Positions 1 to 8,058 of a stretch of DNA of 64,000 nt are shown piece after piece (the first letter of the stretch is position 1; each line of letters opens with the position of its first letter). A model generated the notes under the pieces. That model was not told the DNA's origin. It saw nothing but the letters and a program-made list of their open reading frames with translations, and did not search any database. The translations under genes were made by a program, and so were the position numbers. The stretch is from Acidimicrobiia bacterium (lineage in GTDB: Bacteria > Actinomycetota > Acidimicrobiia > Acidimicrobiales > Bin134): assembly GCA_022826705.1 (NCBI GenBank), contig JAJDUJ010000018.1, positions 1 through 64,000 on the forward strand, given 5' to 3'.

Positions 1-36
1 CACAGCATCTACCACCTCCGGTTCCAGCGCGCGCAT
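1..36 (-). CDS. Possible 5' end of a gene running off the left edge
   Basis: On the minus strand an ATG at 36 opens a frame (MRALEPEVVDAV) that continues past the window edge. A GGAGG lies at 48-52, 11 nt from the ATG, a little far for a ribosome site. Only 12 codons are visible, so no family can be assigned. A competing 33-codon plus-strand frame starts at 38 and could be the real feature instead. Confidence 0.3.
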   Translation of the reverse strand, partial: MRALEPEVVDAV

Positions 37-166
37 AATGACAGATACCTCCACCGAGTCGTTGGGTTGGTGCTACCCGACATCAAAGCCGGGACAACAC
101 AACGACCGGTGGATGGTCACCTATCCGCGCGGCCCCTAAGCCTCGAAATTCACCAGGAGGAGAGCA

Positions 167-1555
167 ATGACCGAACAGATCGACACCCTCATCAAGGGCT
201 GGTACGTCGTCACCATGAACCCGACCCGCGACATCATTCACCAAGGCGCAGTCGCCATCAGAGGCAACCAGATCGTCGACGTGGGCAAAGCGTCCGACCT
301 TGAAGCCCGCTATCAGGCAGCCGAAACAGTGGGCGGCGATCGTTTCGTGGTTACCCCAGGCCTGGTCAACACTCACATTCACATCACGGGCGAGCCTCTC
401 ACTCGGGGCTATGTGCCCGACGACACCCCGTTCGAGGAGAACGTGTTCCAATGGCTGTGCCCGCTTTATTCGGTCTACACCGCCGAGGAGGAGCGCCTGT
501 CGGGGCAGTTGGCCGCGGTGGAGATGCTGAAGTCGGGCACTACCTGTTTCTTGGAGGCGGGCACTATTCGGTTCGTCGACGAAGTGATGGACGGCTTGGT
601 CGAGTCCGGCATCCGGGGCCGGATCGGCAAGTGGGTGTGGGATCTGCCGCCTGAACCCAGCGTGTATCGCCAAGACACTGATGAGGCCATCGCCAACCTG
701 CGCGACACCGTCGAGCGGTTCCAGGGCACCGCCGGCGGGCGGTTGGGGGCGTGGTCGATGGTGGTGGGCCACACCACCTGCTCCGACCCCTTGTGGCAGG
801 CCGCTCGGGCCACTGCCGACGAGTACGGCGTGGGGCTCAGCTTCCACATGTCCCCGGCCGCATTGGATCCCGACACCTTCATTGCGGCATTCGGTCAGCG
901 CCCGATGGTGCACCTGGGAGAACTGGGCGTGCTGGGCGACGACACCGCCATCACCCACTGCGTCCACGTCGACGACCAGGAGATCGCGCTGCTGGCCGAG
1001 GCCGGAACGTCGGTGGTCCACTGTCCCACCACCGCGCTGAAGGTGAGCTACGGCGTGACCCAGATCGGCAAGATGCCCGAGATGGTCACCGCCGGGGCGA
1101 ACGTGAGCCTGGGTACCGACGGCAACAACGCCTCCAACTACTCCGACCTGATGCGGGCCACCTACCTGGTGGCCGGGCTGTTCAAAGACGCCCGCATGGA
1201 TCCTCAGATGTTCCCAGCCGAGAAGGCCTACGAGATGGCGACGTTGGACGGGGCTCGCACCATTCTGATGCAAGACGAGATCGGCTCGTTGGAGCCGGGC
1301 AAGCTGGCCGATGTGGTCCTGCACGACACGGACCGTCCCGAATGGCGACCGCTGTTGAACGTGATGAACCAGCTGGTGTGGTCGGCCGACGGCCGAGGCG
1401 TTCACACCGTGTTCGTGGACGGGCAGAAAGTGGTGGAGGGTGGCCGCATGACCACCATCGACGAGGAATCCTTCTACAACCGCTGCCAGCAAGCCGGAGA
1501 AGCCGTCGTGGCGCGCTCGGGCCTTCCCGACAAGGCCAAGTTTCCCATTTGGTAG
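167..1555 (+). CDS. Amidohydrolase, TRZ/ATZ (SsnA / S-adenosylhomocysteine deaminase-like) family
   Basis: 462 aa, cytosolic metal-dependent hydrolase of the cyclic-imidohydrolase superfamily, expected to deaminate or dechlorinate a nitrogen heterocycle or nucleoside-like compound. The metal ligands are visible: H70 and H72 in NTHIH, H227 in SFHMS, H264/H267 in THCVH, and D318 in GTDG; VHCPTTALK (H285) is also typical. Length and the N-terminal beta-sandwich segment fit the family. The start is secured by an AGGAGGAGA ribosome site just before ATG 167. It stands alone, convergent with the acyl-CoA synthetase downstream. The substrate cannot be chosen from the sequence. Confidence 0.85.
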   Translation: MTEQIDTLIKGWYVVTMNPTRDIIHQGAVAIRGNQIVDVGKASDLEARYQAAETVGGDRFVVTPGLVNTHIHITGEPLTRGYVPDDTPFEENVFQWLCPLYSVYTAEEERLSGQLAAVEMLKSGTTCFLEAGTIRFVDEVMDGLVESGIRGRIGKWVWDLPPEPSVYRQDTDEAIANLRDTVERFQGTAGGRLGAWSMVVGHTTCSDPLWQAARATADEYGVGLSFHMSPAALDPDTFIAAFGQRPMVHLGELGVLGDDTAITHCVHVDDQEIALLAEAGTSVVHCPTTALKVSYGVTQIGKMPEMVTAGANVSLGTDGNNASNYSDLMRATYLVAGLFKDARMDPQMFPAEKAYEMATLDGARTILMQDEIGSLEPGKLADVVLHDTDRPEWRPLLNVMNQLVWSADGRGVHTVFVDGQKVVEGGRMTTIDEESFYNRCQQAGEAVVARSGLPDKAKFPIW

Positions 1556-1567
1556 GAGGGGTTGCGC

Positions 1568-3235
1568 CTAGGCGTACAACTCCCGCTTTAACACCTTGCC
1601 GGCGGCGTTCCGGGGGAGAGGGTCGGGACGGATCTCCCAAAGGGTGGGGATCTTGTAGGGGGCCAGTACTTCTTCGCACCATTGGGCGAGGTCTTCAGGG
1701 TTCACCGCAGCCCCGTGGGTGGGAACCACTACGGCTTTCACCTCTTGGCCCATCTCGGGATGCTCAACGCCGTACACCGCTGACTCCGAGACCGACGGGT
1801 GGGCGTCGAGGCGGTACTCGATCTCGATGGGGTAGATGTTCTCGGCGTTGCGCAGGATCATGTCCCGGGCTCGGGAGTTGATGTAGAGGTAGCCGTCGTC
1901 GTCGAAGCATCCGATGTCGCCGGTGTTGAGCCATCGGTCCTCATCGATGGTCGCCGCAGTGGCCTCGGGGTCGTTCCAGTACTCGAGCATGGTGTAGGCG
2001 CTGCGGCACCAGATGTCGCCCTCTTGCCCGGTGGGCAGCGCCTGGCCGTCGGGGCCGCGGACCTCGGCTTCGAACCCGATTGCCACCTGGCCGCACGACG
2101 TGGGCCGCTCCCGATACTCGGCACCGCCGATGCCGGCGATGACCGCCACCGACTCCGACGAGCCGTAGCCCATGCCCACCGAGTGCGCGGCGTTGGGGAA
2201 GGCCTGGCGCAGCAGGTCTTGCACCGCGGGGCTGGCTGGGGCCCCGCCGAAGCCCACGTTGATCACGCTGGAGGTATCGAACTCTTCGAACCGAGGGTGG
2301 TTCACAATTCGGGGGCCGATGCTGCCCAGCGCGGCGAAGGTGGTGACCCCCTCGTCTTGGATGAGTTGGAGCACCGCCTCGGGGTCGAAGCGGCCTCGGC
2401 GGTACACGATCTTGCCCCCGGTGACCATGCTGATGAGCGCGGTGCCGTAGAGCCCCGAAACGTGGAACAGCGGCGATGTGCCCAAGGTCACCGACTGGGT
2501 TGGCGGGCTGGGCGCGGTACTCTCGTCGGCCGGTGGGTTGGTTCGCTTCTCGGTGAATACCCGCACCGCACCGTTCATCATCGTGGACTGCACAAACCCG
2601 ATCAGCCCTCGATGCGACGCCACCGCCCCCTTCGGGCGACCGGTGGTGCCGCTGGTGAACAGGATCACCGCCGGATCGTCCTCGGCTAGTGGGACATCGA
2701 TGTCGTCAAGAGCTGCTCCGGCACCAGCATCCATAAATTCGACCCAATCGTCTTCGACCACTAGGCACGGGGTATCGGTGCCCCCCTTGCCGGAGCGCTT
2801 GAGGCGGGGGCGGTCGGCGATGATCAGGGCGGGATCGCTGAGCGAGGTGGCGTAGTCCACCTCGTCGGCGGTCCACCAGCCGTTGTAGGCCGACACGACG
2901 GCGCCGATGCTGGTCGCCGCGAAGAACGAGACCACCCACTCCGGGCAGTTGGCCGCGAAGATAGCCACCCGGTCGCCGTGGCTGATGCCCCGTTGCTGAA
3001 GCGCTGTGGCTGCGGCGGCCACCTGGGCGATGAAGTCTTCGAATGTGTGCCGCTGATCTTCCAGCACCAAGAACTCCCGGTCGCCGAAGTTGGCGGTGTT
3101 AGCCACCATCTCCCGCAGCGAGCGCATCCGGCTGGCGAAAACCGCCGCCGGCTGTCCCAGGACCTCCTCGGTGGTCAGCTCGAACAACCCCTCCGGTCCA
3201 GTCAGCTCTTGAATCACGTCGTCTCGAACACCCAC
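1568..3235 (-). CDS. AMP-forming acyl-CoA synthetase (FadD-like)
   Basis: 555 aa ANL-superfamily enzyme that activates a carboxylic acid to its CoA thioester through an acyl-adenylate. The P-loop ILFTSGTTGRPKG lies near residue 200, followed by YGSSES, the TGD motif (LNTGDIGCFDDDGY), the hinge (SRARDMI), and the catalytic lysine motif PRNAAGKVLKREL at the C terminus. The GTG start at 3235 has TAGGGT 8 nt upstream, so it is probably leaderless. It is divergent from the thiolase gene, and the shared region would let CoA activation and beta-oxidation genes respond together. Fatty, aromatic and steroid acids are all possible substrates. Confidence 0.9.
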   Translation of the reverse strand: MGVRDDVIQELTGPEGLFELTTEEVLGQPAAVFASRMRSLREMVANTANFGDREFLVLEDQRHTFEDFIAQVAAAATALQQRGISHGDRVAIFAANCPEWVVSFFAATSIGAVVSAYNGWWTADEVDYATSLSDPALIIADRPRLKRSGKGGTDTPCLVVEDDWVEFMDAGAGAALDDIDVPLAEDDPAVILFTSGTTGRPKGAVASHRGLIGFVQSTMMNGAVRVFTEKRTNPPADESTAPSPPTQSVTLGTSPLFHVSGLYGTALISMVTGGKIVYRRGRFDPEAVLQLIQDEGVTTFAALGSIGPRIVNHPRFEEFDTSSVINVGFGGAPASPAVQDLLRQAFPNAAHSVGMGYGSSESVAVIAGIGGAEYRERPTSCGQVAIGFEAEVRGPDGQALPTGQEGDIWCRSAYTMLEYWNDPEATAATIDEDRWLNTGDIGCFDDDGYLYINSRARDMILRNAENIYPIEIEYRLDAHPSVSESAVYGVEHPEMGQEVKAVVVPTHGAAVNPEDLAQWCEEVLAPYKIPTLWEIRPDPLPRNAAGKVLKRELYA

Positions 3236-3243
3236 GGCCCAAG

Positions 3244-3249
3244 ACCCTA
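3244..3249 (-). promoter_or_regulatory. Candidate -10 box for leaderless acyl-CoA synthetase mRNA
   Basis: TAGGGT on the minus strand, 8 nt before the GTG at 3235. No Shine-Dalgarno sequence is visible between them. Confidence 0.45.
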
Positions 3250-3303
3250 ACCACTTGCTGGTGTTCGACCGACTTCGACGGGTTGAATAAGGGCCTGAGG
3301 CTC

Positions 3304-3309
3304 TATCGT
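3304..3309 (+). promoter_or_regulatory. Candidate -10 box for leaderless thiolase mRNA
   Basis: TATCGT, 6 nt before ATG 3316, with no ribosome site in between. It supports 3316 over the upstream ATG at 3283. Confidence 0.45.
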
Positions 3310-3315
3310 GGGTCC

Positions 3316-4491
3316 ATGACCGAAGTCGTGATTGTTGAGGCCGTTCGCTCCCCGGTGGGCAAGCGAAACGGCGGTTTGTCTTCCGTCCATCCCACTTCTT
3401 TGCTCAGCCAGGTGCAGTCGGCCGCGGTTGAGCGATCGGGCATAGACCCCACCGCCATTGGCCAGGTGGTGGGTGGCTGCGTGGACCAGATCGGGGCCCA
3501 AGCCATGAATGTGACCCGCACCGCGTGGCTCACCGCCGGGTTGCCCGAGGAAACGGCGTGCAGCACGGTGGACTCCCAGTGTGGCTCCTCGCAGCATGCG
3601 GTGAACTTGGCTTACAGCCTGGTGAAGTCGGGCGTGGAAGACGCAGTGCTGGCCTGCGGCGTAGAGAGCATGAGCATTGTGCCCATCGGGTCGAACGCGT
3701 CGGCCGACGGGGTGGGCCGACCGGTGACCCGCGACTACTTTGCCCACTACGAGTTCACCTCCCAGTTCGAGGGGGCCGAGCGGATGGCCGACAAGTGGGG
3801 CGTTACCCGAGAGGACTGCGATCGCTTCGGGCTGTCCTCCCAGCAGCGGGCCGCCCGGGCCTGGGACGAGGGCCGATTTGAGACCCAGATCGTGCCCATT
3901 GAGGCCCCGGTGCTGGATGAGGACGGCAAGAAGACCGATGAAACAGCCACTGTGAGCGTGGACGAGGGCCTGCGGGAGACCACCCTGGAAGGTCTGGCCG
4001 GCCTCAAGCCAGTAGCCCGACCCGAAGGCGTCCACACCGCGGGGTCGTCGTCGCAGATTTCCGACGGAGCTGGCGCAGTGCTCATGATGACCGCAGATCG
4101 GGCCGAGCAGCTCGGGCTTACCCCCAGGGCCCGGGTGGCCGAGACTTGCTTGGTGGGGTGTGATCCGGTGTTGATGCTGGAAGGGCCGATCCCGGCCACC
4201 CACCGACTGCTTGAGCGAAGCGGGCTTGCCATGGACGACATCGACGTGGTGGAGATCAACGAGGCATTCGCCTCGGTGGTGCTGTGCTGGGCTGCCGAGC
4301 ACGAGCCCGATATGGAGAGGGTGAACCCCAACGGCGGGGCCATCGCTTTGGGCCACCCGCTGGGCGGAACCGGTTCCATCCTGGTGACCAAGGCGCTGCA
4401 CGAGCTGGAGCGCACCGACGGCCAGTGGGGGCTCATCACCATGTGCTGCGGAGGCGGCCTGGGCACCGGAACTCTCATCGAAAGGCTCTGA
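3316..4491 (+). CDS. Thiolase (acetyl-CoA C-acyltransferase, FadA-like)
   Basis: 391 aa degradative thiolase that cleaves a 3-ketoacyl-CoA to acetyl-CoA and a shortened acyl-CoA. The nucleophile C89 lies in STVDSQCGSS, the general base histidine in GHPLGGTGS, and the second active cysteine in CCGGGLGTGT. The start at 3316 gives the canonical N terminus MTEVVIVEAVRSP and follows a TATCGT box by 6 nt. The stop overlaps the next ATG by one base (TGATG). It heads a run of thiolase, two acyl-CoA dehydrogenases, an isomerase-like protein and a protease. Steroid-type thiolases such as FadA5 are in the same family, but the substrate is not proven. Confidence 0.9.
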   Translation: MTEVVIVEAVRSPVGKRNGGLSSVHPTSLLSQVQSAAVERSGIDPTAIGQVVGGCVDQIGAQAMNVTRTAWLTAGLPEETACSTVDSQCGSSQHAVNLAYSLVKSGVEDAVLACGVESMSIVPIGSNASADGVGRPVTRDYFAHYEFTSQFEGAERMADKWGVTREDCDRFGLSSQQRAARAWDEGRFETQIVPIEAPVLDEDGKKTDETATVSVDEGLRETTLEGLAGLKPVARPEGVHTAGSSSQISDGAGAVLMMTADRAEQLGLTPRARVAETCLVGCDPVLMLEGPIPATHRLLERSGLAMDDIDVVEINEAFASVVLCWAAEHEPDMERVNPNGGAIALGHPLGGTGSILVTKALHELERTDGQWGLITMCCGGGLGTGTLIERL

Positions 4492-5642
4492 TGCCCACCG
4501 ACCCCGGCTTGGCCGACGAGTTGGTCGGCGCGATCCGAACCTGGGTGGATCGGGAGGTCATCCCCAACGCTTCTGATCTCGAGCACGCCGACGAGTTTCC
4601 CGAGGCGATGTTCGCCCAGATGTGCGAGTTCGGCCTGTTCGGGGCCACCATCGATGAGTCCTACGGCGGCTTGGGACTGGACGCCACCACCTATGCCCGG
4701 ATCATCGAGGAGCTCTCCCGGGGATGGATGTCGCTGGCCGGCATCCTCAATACCCACAAGATCGCGGCCACCATGATCGGGCGCTACGGCACCGACGAGC
4801 AGCGGGATCGCTTCTTGCCCCGCATGTGCGATGGATCGGTGCGATCGGCCTTCTCGCTGTCAGAGCCCGACGCGGGCAGCGACACCCGCAACATCCGCTG
4901 CCGGGCGGTGCCCGACGGCGAAGAGTGGATCATCAACGGCACCAAAATGTGGGTGACCAACGGCATGCGAGCCCAGATGGTGATGCTTTTGGCCCGAACC
5001 CCCGACGAGCGCATCACCTGCTTCATCGTGGAGAAAGAGCCGGGACCGAGTGCCGACGGCCTCACCGTGTCGCGCACCATCCCCAAGCTGGGATACAAGG
5101 GTGTAGAGACCGTGGAGATGGCCTACTCCGACTTCCGGGTTCCCGACGCCAACGTACTCGGCGGCCCCGACGGCGTGGGCCACGGGCTGGGCTATGCCTT
5201 GTCGGCCTTGGAGCTGGGACGGATCAACATCGCTGCTCGGGCGGTTGGGGTGGCGCAAGCCGCCCTGGAAGCGGCCATGAAGTACGCCCAGGAGCGGGAG
5301 ACGTTCGGGCGACCCATCTACGACCACCAGGCCATCGGATTCAAGTTGGCCGAGATGGCCACCAAGCTCCACGCGGCCCGACTCATGACCTACGACGCCG
5401 CCCGCCGCTATGACTCTGGAGAGCGCATCGACTTGGAAGCGGGAATGGCCAAGCTGTTCGCTTCTGAGGCTGCTTTTGAGATCGCCTCCGACGCGCTGCG
5501 CATCCACGGGGGAAACGGCTACACCGAGGAGTATCCGGTGGAGCGCTACTTCCGGGACACCCCCCTCATGATCATCGGAGAGGGAACCAGCGAAATCCAA
5601 AAGATGGTGATCGCCCGCCAGTTGCGCGATCGGTATTCCTGA
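4491..5642 (+). CDS. Acyl-CoA dehydrogenase
   Basis: 383 aa FAD enzyme introducing a double bond into an acyl-CoA. FAD and substrate signatures are clear: FSLSEPDAGSDT, WIINGTKMWVTNG, RETFGRPIYDHQ, RIHGGNGYTEEYPVERYFRD, and the C-terminal GEGTSEIQKMVIAR, whose glutamate region carries FAD and base contacts. The ATG shares its A with the thiolase stop, so translation is coupled. Together with the next gene it makes a dehydrogenase pair. In actinobacterial steroid degradation such pairs can form heterotetramers; whether that holds here is inference. Confidence 0.92.
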   Translation: MPTDPGLADELVGAIRTWVDREVIPNASDLEHADEFPEAMFAQMCEFGLFGATIDESYGGLGLDATTYARIIEELSRGWMSLAGILNTHKIAATMIGRYGTDEQRDRFLPRMCDGSVRSAFSLSEPDAGSDTRNIRCRAVPDGEEWIINGTKMWVTNGMRAQMVMLLARTPDERITCFIVEKEPGPSADGLTVSRTIPKLGYKGVETVEMAYSDFRVPDANVLGGPDGVGHGLGYALSALELGRINIAARAVGVAQAALEAAMKYAQERETFGRPIYDHQAIGFKLAEMATKLHAARLMTYDAARRYDSGERIDLEAGMAKLFASEAAFEIASDALRIHGGNGYTEEYPVERYFRDTPLMIIGEGTSEIQKMVIARQLRDRYS

Positions 5643-5653
5643 GAGGACAAGCG

Positions 5654-6877
5654 GTGGCCGAGATATCTGAGGATCAGCTTCGCCAGAAGGTGCGAGACCT
5701 CCTAGCCGACGTCGACCCCGCGGCGGCCACGCAATACGAGTTTCGGGGTGCTCAATTCGACCGGGGCCTCTCCCGGGTTGACTTTCCTGAAGGCAAAGGC
5801 GGGCTCGGCCTGTCGCCCAAGGCCCAGACCGTGGTGGACGAGGAGCTGCGCAAGGGCAGCCGGTATTGGCACGATCTGAACGTCAACCCCATCGGCATTG
5901 GCATGGGTGCTCCCACCGTGTTGGCCCACGGCACCGAGGAGATGCACCACCGCCTGCTGCGGCCGCTCTACACCGGTGAGGAGATCTGGTGCCAGATGTT
6001 CAGCGAGCCGGGCGCGGGCTCCGATGTGGCTGGTTTGGCCTCCCGGGCCGAGCTCGACGGAGATGAATGGGTGGTGAATGGCCAAAAGGTGTGGACCTCG
6101 CTGGCCCATCGTTCCCGATGGGGGATGCTGGTGGCTCGCACCGACCCCGACGCTCCCAAACACCGGGGCCTCACTTATTTCGTGCTCGACATGACGCTAC
6201 CGGGAGTGGAGGTTCGTCCTCTTTACCAGATCACCGGCGAGGCCGAATTCAACGAGATTTTCCTGAACGAGGTTCGCATTCCCGACTCCATGCGGCTGGG
6301 AGAGCGGGGCCAGGGGTGGAATGTGGCCATTACCACCCTTATGAACGAGAGAGTGGCGCTCGGCGGCGGGGTTCCCGAGCGGGGTAGCGGGCTCATCGGC
6401 ATCTTGGTGTCGGCTTGGGAGCGCCTGAGGGACGAAGCCGATGGCCGGGATCCTGCCAGTCGCCAGGTGCTGCGGGATCGAGTGGTGCGATTGTGGACCG
6501 AGGCCGAGGTCTTGCGGTTGACCAACTGGCGTGCTCGCACCTTGTCGTCGGCGGGCACGCCCGGTCCGGAGGGATCGGTGGGCAAGGCAGTGTCGGCCGA
6601 GTTGAATCAGCGGATCTATGAGTGCCTGATCGACGTGATGGGGTCGGAAGCCATGCTGTTCCCGCAGGGCTATCCGATGTCAAGACCCGATCAGTCAGGT
6701 AGCGCTTTCTATCGCGATCCATCGCCAGTCAAGGGCTTCCTGCGATCGCGGGCCAACACCATCGAGGGGGGCACGTCGGAGGTGATGCGCAACATCCTGG
6801 GCGAGCGGGTGCTGGGCTTGCCCAAGGAACCCGGAGTGGACAAGAACACCCCGTGGAGCGAGATTCCCCGCAACTGA
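5654..6877 (+). CDS. Acyl-CoA dehydrogenase, second of pair
   Basis: 407 aa. FAD-site motifs MFSEPGAGSDVAGL and WVVNGQKVWTSLAHRS are intact, and the C-terminal EGGTSEVMRNILGERVLGLP is typical of FadE17-like proteins that keep the catalytic glutamate. The starting codon is GTG 5654, preceded by GAGAGGA. The N-terminal helical domain looks shorter than usual, so this protein may depend on a partner, most likely the gene just upstream. Its stop codon lies inside the first unit of a degenerate 14-bp repeat. Confidence 0.9.
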   Translation: MAEISEDQLRQKVRDLLADVDPAAATQYEFRGAQFDRGLSRVDFPEGKGGLGLSPKAQTVVDEELRKGSRYWHDLNVNPIGIGMGAPTVLAHGTEEMHHRLLRPLYTGEEIWCQMFSEPGAGSDVAGLASRAELDGDEWVVNGQKVWTSLAHRSRWGMLVARTDPDAPKHRGLTYFVLDMTLPGVEVRPLYQITGEAEFNEIFLNEVRIPDSMRLGERGQGWNVAITTLMNERVALGGGVPERGSGLIGILVSAWERLRDEADGRDPASRQVLRDRVVRLWTEAEVLRLTNWRARTLSSAGTPGPEGSVGKAVSAELNQRIYECLIDVMGSEAMLFPQGYPMSRPDQSGSAFYRDPSPVKGFLRSRANTIEGGTSEVMRNILGERVLGLPKEPGVDKNTPWSEIPRN

Positions 6878-6943
6878 AAGCCGGTAGCTGAAAGCCAGCA
6901 AAAGAATGCCAGCAAAGGAATGCCATTTAAAGAATGAGAGTGC
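6874..6943 (+). repeat. Degenerate 14-bp tandem repeat, five units
   Basis: Units start at 6874, 6888, 6902, 6916 and 6930: CTGAAAGCCGGTAG, CTGAAAGCCAGCAA, AAGAATGCCAGCAA, AGGAATGCCATTTA, AAGAATGAGAGTGC. Adjacent units share 6 to 10 or more positions and similarity fades toward the last unit, which supplies the GAGAG ribosome site of the next gene. Confidence 0.6.
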
Positions 6944-6946
6944 CCG

Positions 6947-7318
6947 ATGGTTGAAGCCCAGCACATGCGCCAAGTGATGGAGCGGTACGCCGCCGCCGTG
7001 AGTGCCGGTGACAAGGAGGCCATTGTGTCGTTCTATGCCCCCGACGGCTCGTGCCAAGTGCCGGTGGGCGGGCCGGTACACCAGGGCATCGACGCCGTAC
7101 GGGCCTTCTATGAGGGTAACGAGCTGGCCGAGACCCTGGTGTTGACCGGGCCGGTTCGGGTGGCGGGCAATGAGGCAGCGGTACCGATGGTGGCCCAGGT
7201 CTGCTTCGATGGGGTGGACTACGAACTCGATGTGGTGGATGTGGCCGTGTTCAACGACGACGGCCTGCTGGCCTCGCTGCGGGCGTACTACTCGCTCGAC
7301 GATCTGCGTGCTGTTTGA
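6947..7318 (+). CDS. Ketosteroid-isomerase-like NTF2-fold protein lacking the catalytic Asp
   Basis: 123 aa, the right length for delta-5-3-ketosteroid isomerase (KSI) and aligning along its whole length: Y14 is in RYAAAV, and D98 in VVDVAVF matches the second acid (Asp99 in Comamonas numbering). The catalytic base Asp38, normally in EDPVG, is V38 in SCQVPVG. It is therefore a KSI-fold protein that probably does not isomerise by the textbook mechanism; binding, dehydration or another role is possible. It follows two acyl-CoA dehydrogenases, a steroid-like context. GAGAG precedes the ATG. Confidence 0.75.
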   Translation: MVEAQHMRQVMERYAAAVSAGDKEAIVSFYAPDGSCQVPVGGPVHQGIDAVRAFYEGNELAETLVLTGPVRVAGNEAAVPMVAQVCFDGVDYELDVVDVAVFNDDGLLASLRAYYSLDDLRAV

Positions 7319-8030
7319 CCAGTTGAAGAAATGGCGGCGGTGGCTGCTGTGGCTGGCTGCGCTCGGGCTGCTGCTGGGTTGGAGTCTCACATGGGCGCTG
7401 GATGCACCGCAGCGGCCGGTGCTGGCTGAGCGCGAGCAGATCCGATCCGCCGCGGTTCACATCAAAGGCACGGCCTGCGGCCAGTTCAGTGAAGGAAGCG
7501 GGTTTGTCGCCGAAACCGGCTTGGTGCTCACCAACGCCCATGTGGTTGCCGGGGTTGAGGAGATCACTGTGACCGGGTCTGACGGCGAGGCAGTAGTCGG
7601 AGAGCTGGTGGGATTCGACGCTGGCCGGGACATTGCCGCGATCTCCGTGGCGGGTCTGGATGTCTCACCGATTGTGCTGGCGCCGATGGTTGCCGCTGAG
7701 GCCGATGTGGGTGATGCCGCCACCGTTGATCGCGACGATGGCTTGGAGTTCGTTCCCTTCACGGTAAAACGCAGGATCTGGGCCAAGGGACGCGACTTCT
7801 ACGGGCAAGAAGCAGAGAACCGCCGAGTACTCGAAGTTCGCTCTCTGTTGGCTGCGGGAGATTCGGGGGCCGCGCTGGTGAACGTGGACGGCCAGGTGTG
7901 GGGAATGGTGTTCGCCGTCGCCCGGGGAGAGCGCGACCAGGGCTACGCCCTCGATGTGGTTGAGATCGCCGAGTTCCTAGCCCAGATCAACCGAGAGCCA
8001 CTCCCGACCCCGCCCTGTCGGACTCTCTAG
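7308..8030 (+). CDS. Membrane-anchored trypsin-like serine protease
   Basis: About 240 aa. A basic N terminus (LKKWRRW) and one hydrophobic segment (LLWLAALGLLLGWSLTWAL) give a signal anchor, so the protease domain should lie outside the membrane. Catalytic residues are visible: His in LTNAHVV, Asp in DAGRDIAAI, Ser in AAGDSGAAL. It resembles the protease half of MarP-like proteins without the CvpA-type membrane domain. The start is uncertain: GTG 7308 overlaps the preceding stop, and TTG 7323 would also keep the anchor. No ribosome site is obvious, so coupling to the upstream gene is likely. Confidence 0.75.
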   Translation: MLFDQLKKWRRWLLWLAALGLLLGWSLTWALDAPQRPVLAEREQIRSAAVHIKGTACGQFSEGSGFVAETGLVLTNAHVVAGVEEITVTGSDGEAVVGELVGFDAGRDIAAISVAGLDVSPIVLAPMVAAEADVGDAATVDRDDGLEFVPFTVKRRIWAKGRDFYGQEAENRRVLEVRSLLAAGDSGAALVNVDGQVWGMVFAVARGERDQGYALDVVEIAEFLAQINREPLPTPPCRTL

Positions 8031-8046
8031 GGACGACCCCAGGGGC

Positions 8047-8052
8047 TAGTCT
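8047..8052 (+). promoter_or_regulatory. Candidate -10 box for leaderless isochorismatase-fold gene
   Basis: TAGTCT, 6 nt before ATG 8059, with no Shine-Dalgarno sequence. It marks the head of the 8059-9973 run. Confidence 0.45.
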
Positions 8053-8058
8053 CATTCG

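Noticed and set aside
38-139. 33-codon plus-strand frame (MTDTSTESLGWCYP...) upstream of the amidohydrolase
   Set aside because: Ends 27 nt before the next start and has no ribosome site. It could be a leader peptide, but there is no repeat, attenuator or conserved peptide pattern to support it.
83-1492. 469-codon open frame antisense to the amidohydrolase
   Set aside because: A mirror frame of a high-GC gene; its sequence has no family motifs and is rich in His, Val and Gly as such shadows are, while the plus-strand gene has all its metal ligands.
3247-4401. 384-codon minus-strand frame opposite the thiolase
   Set aside because: Shadow frame; the plus-strand thiolase has intact catalytic motifs.
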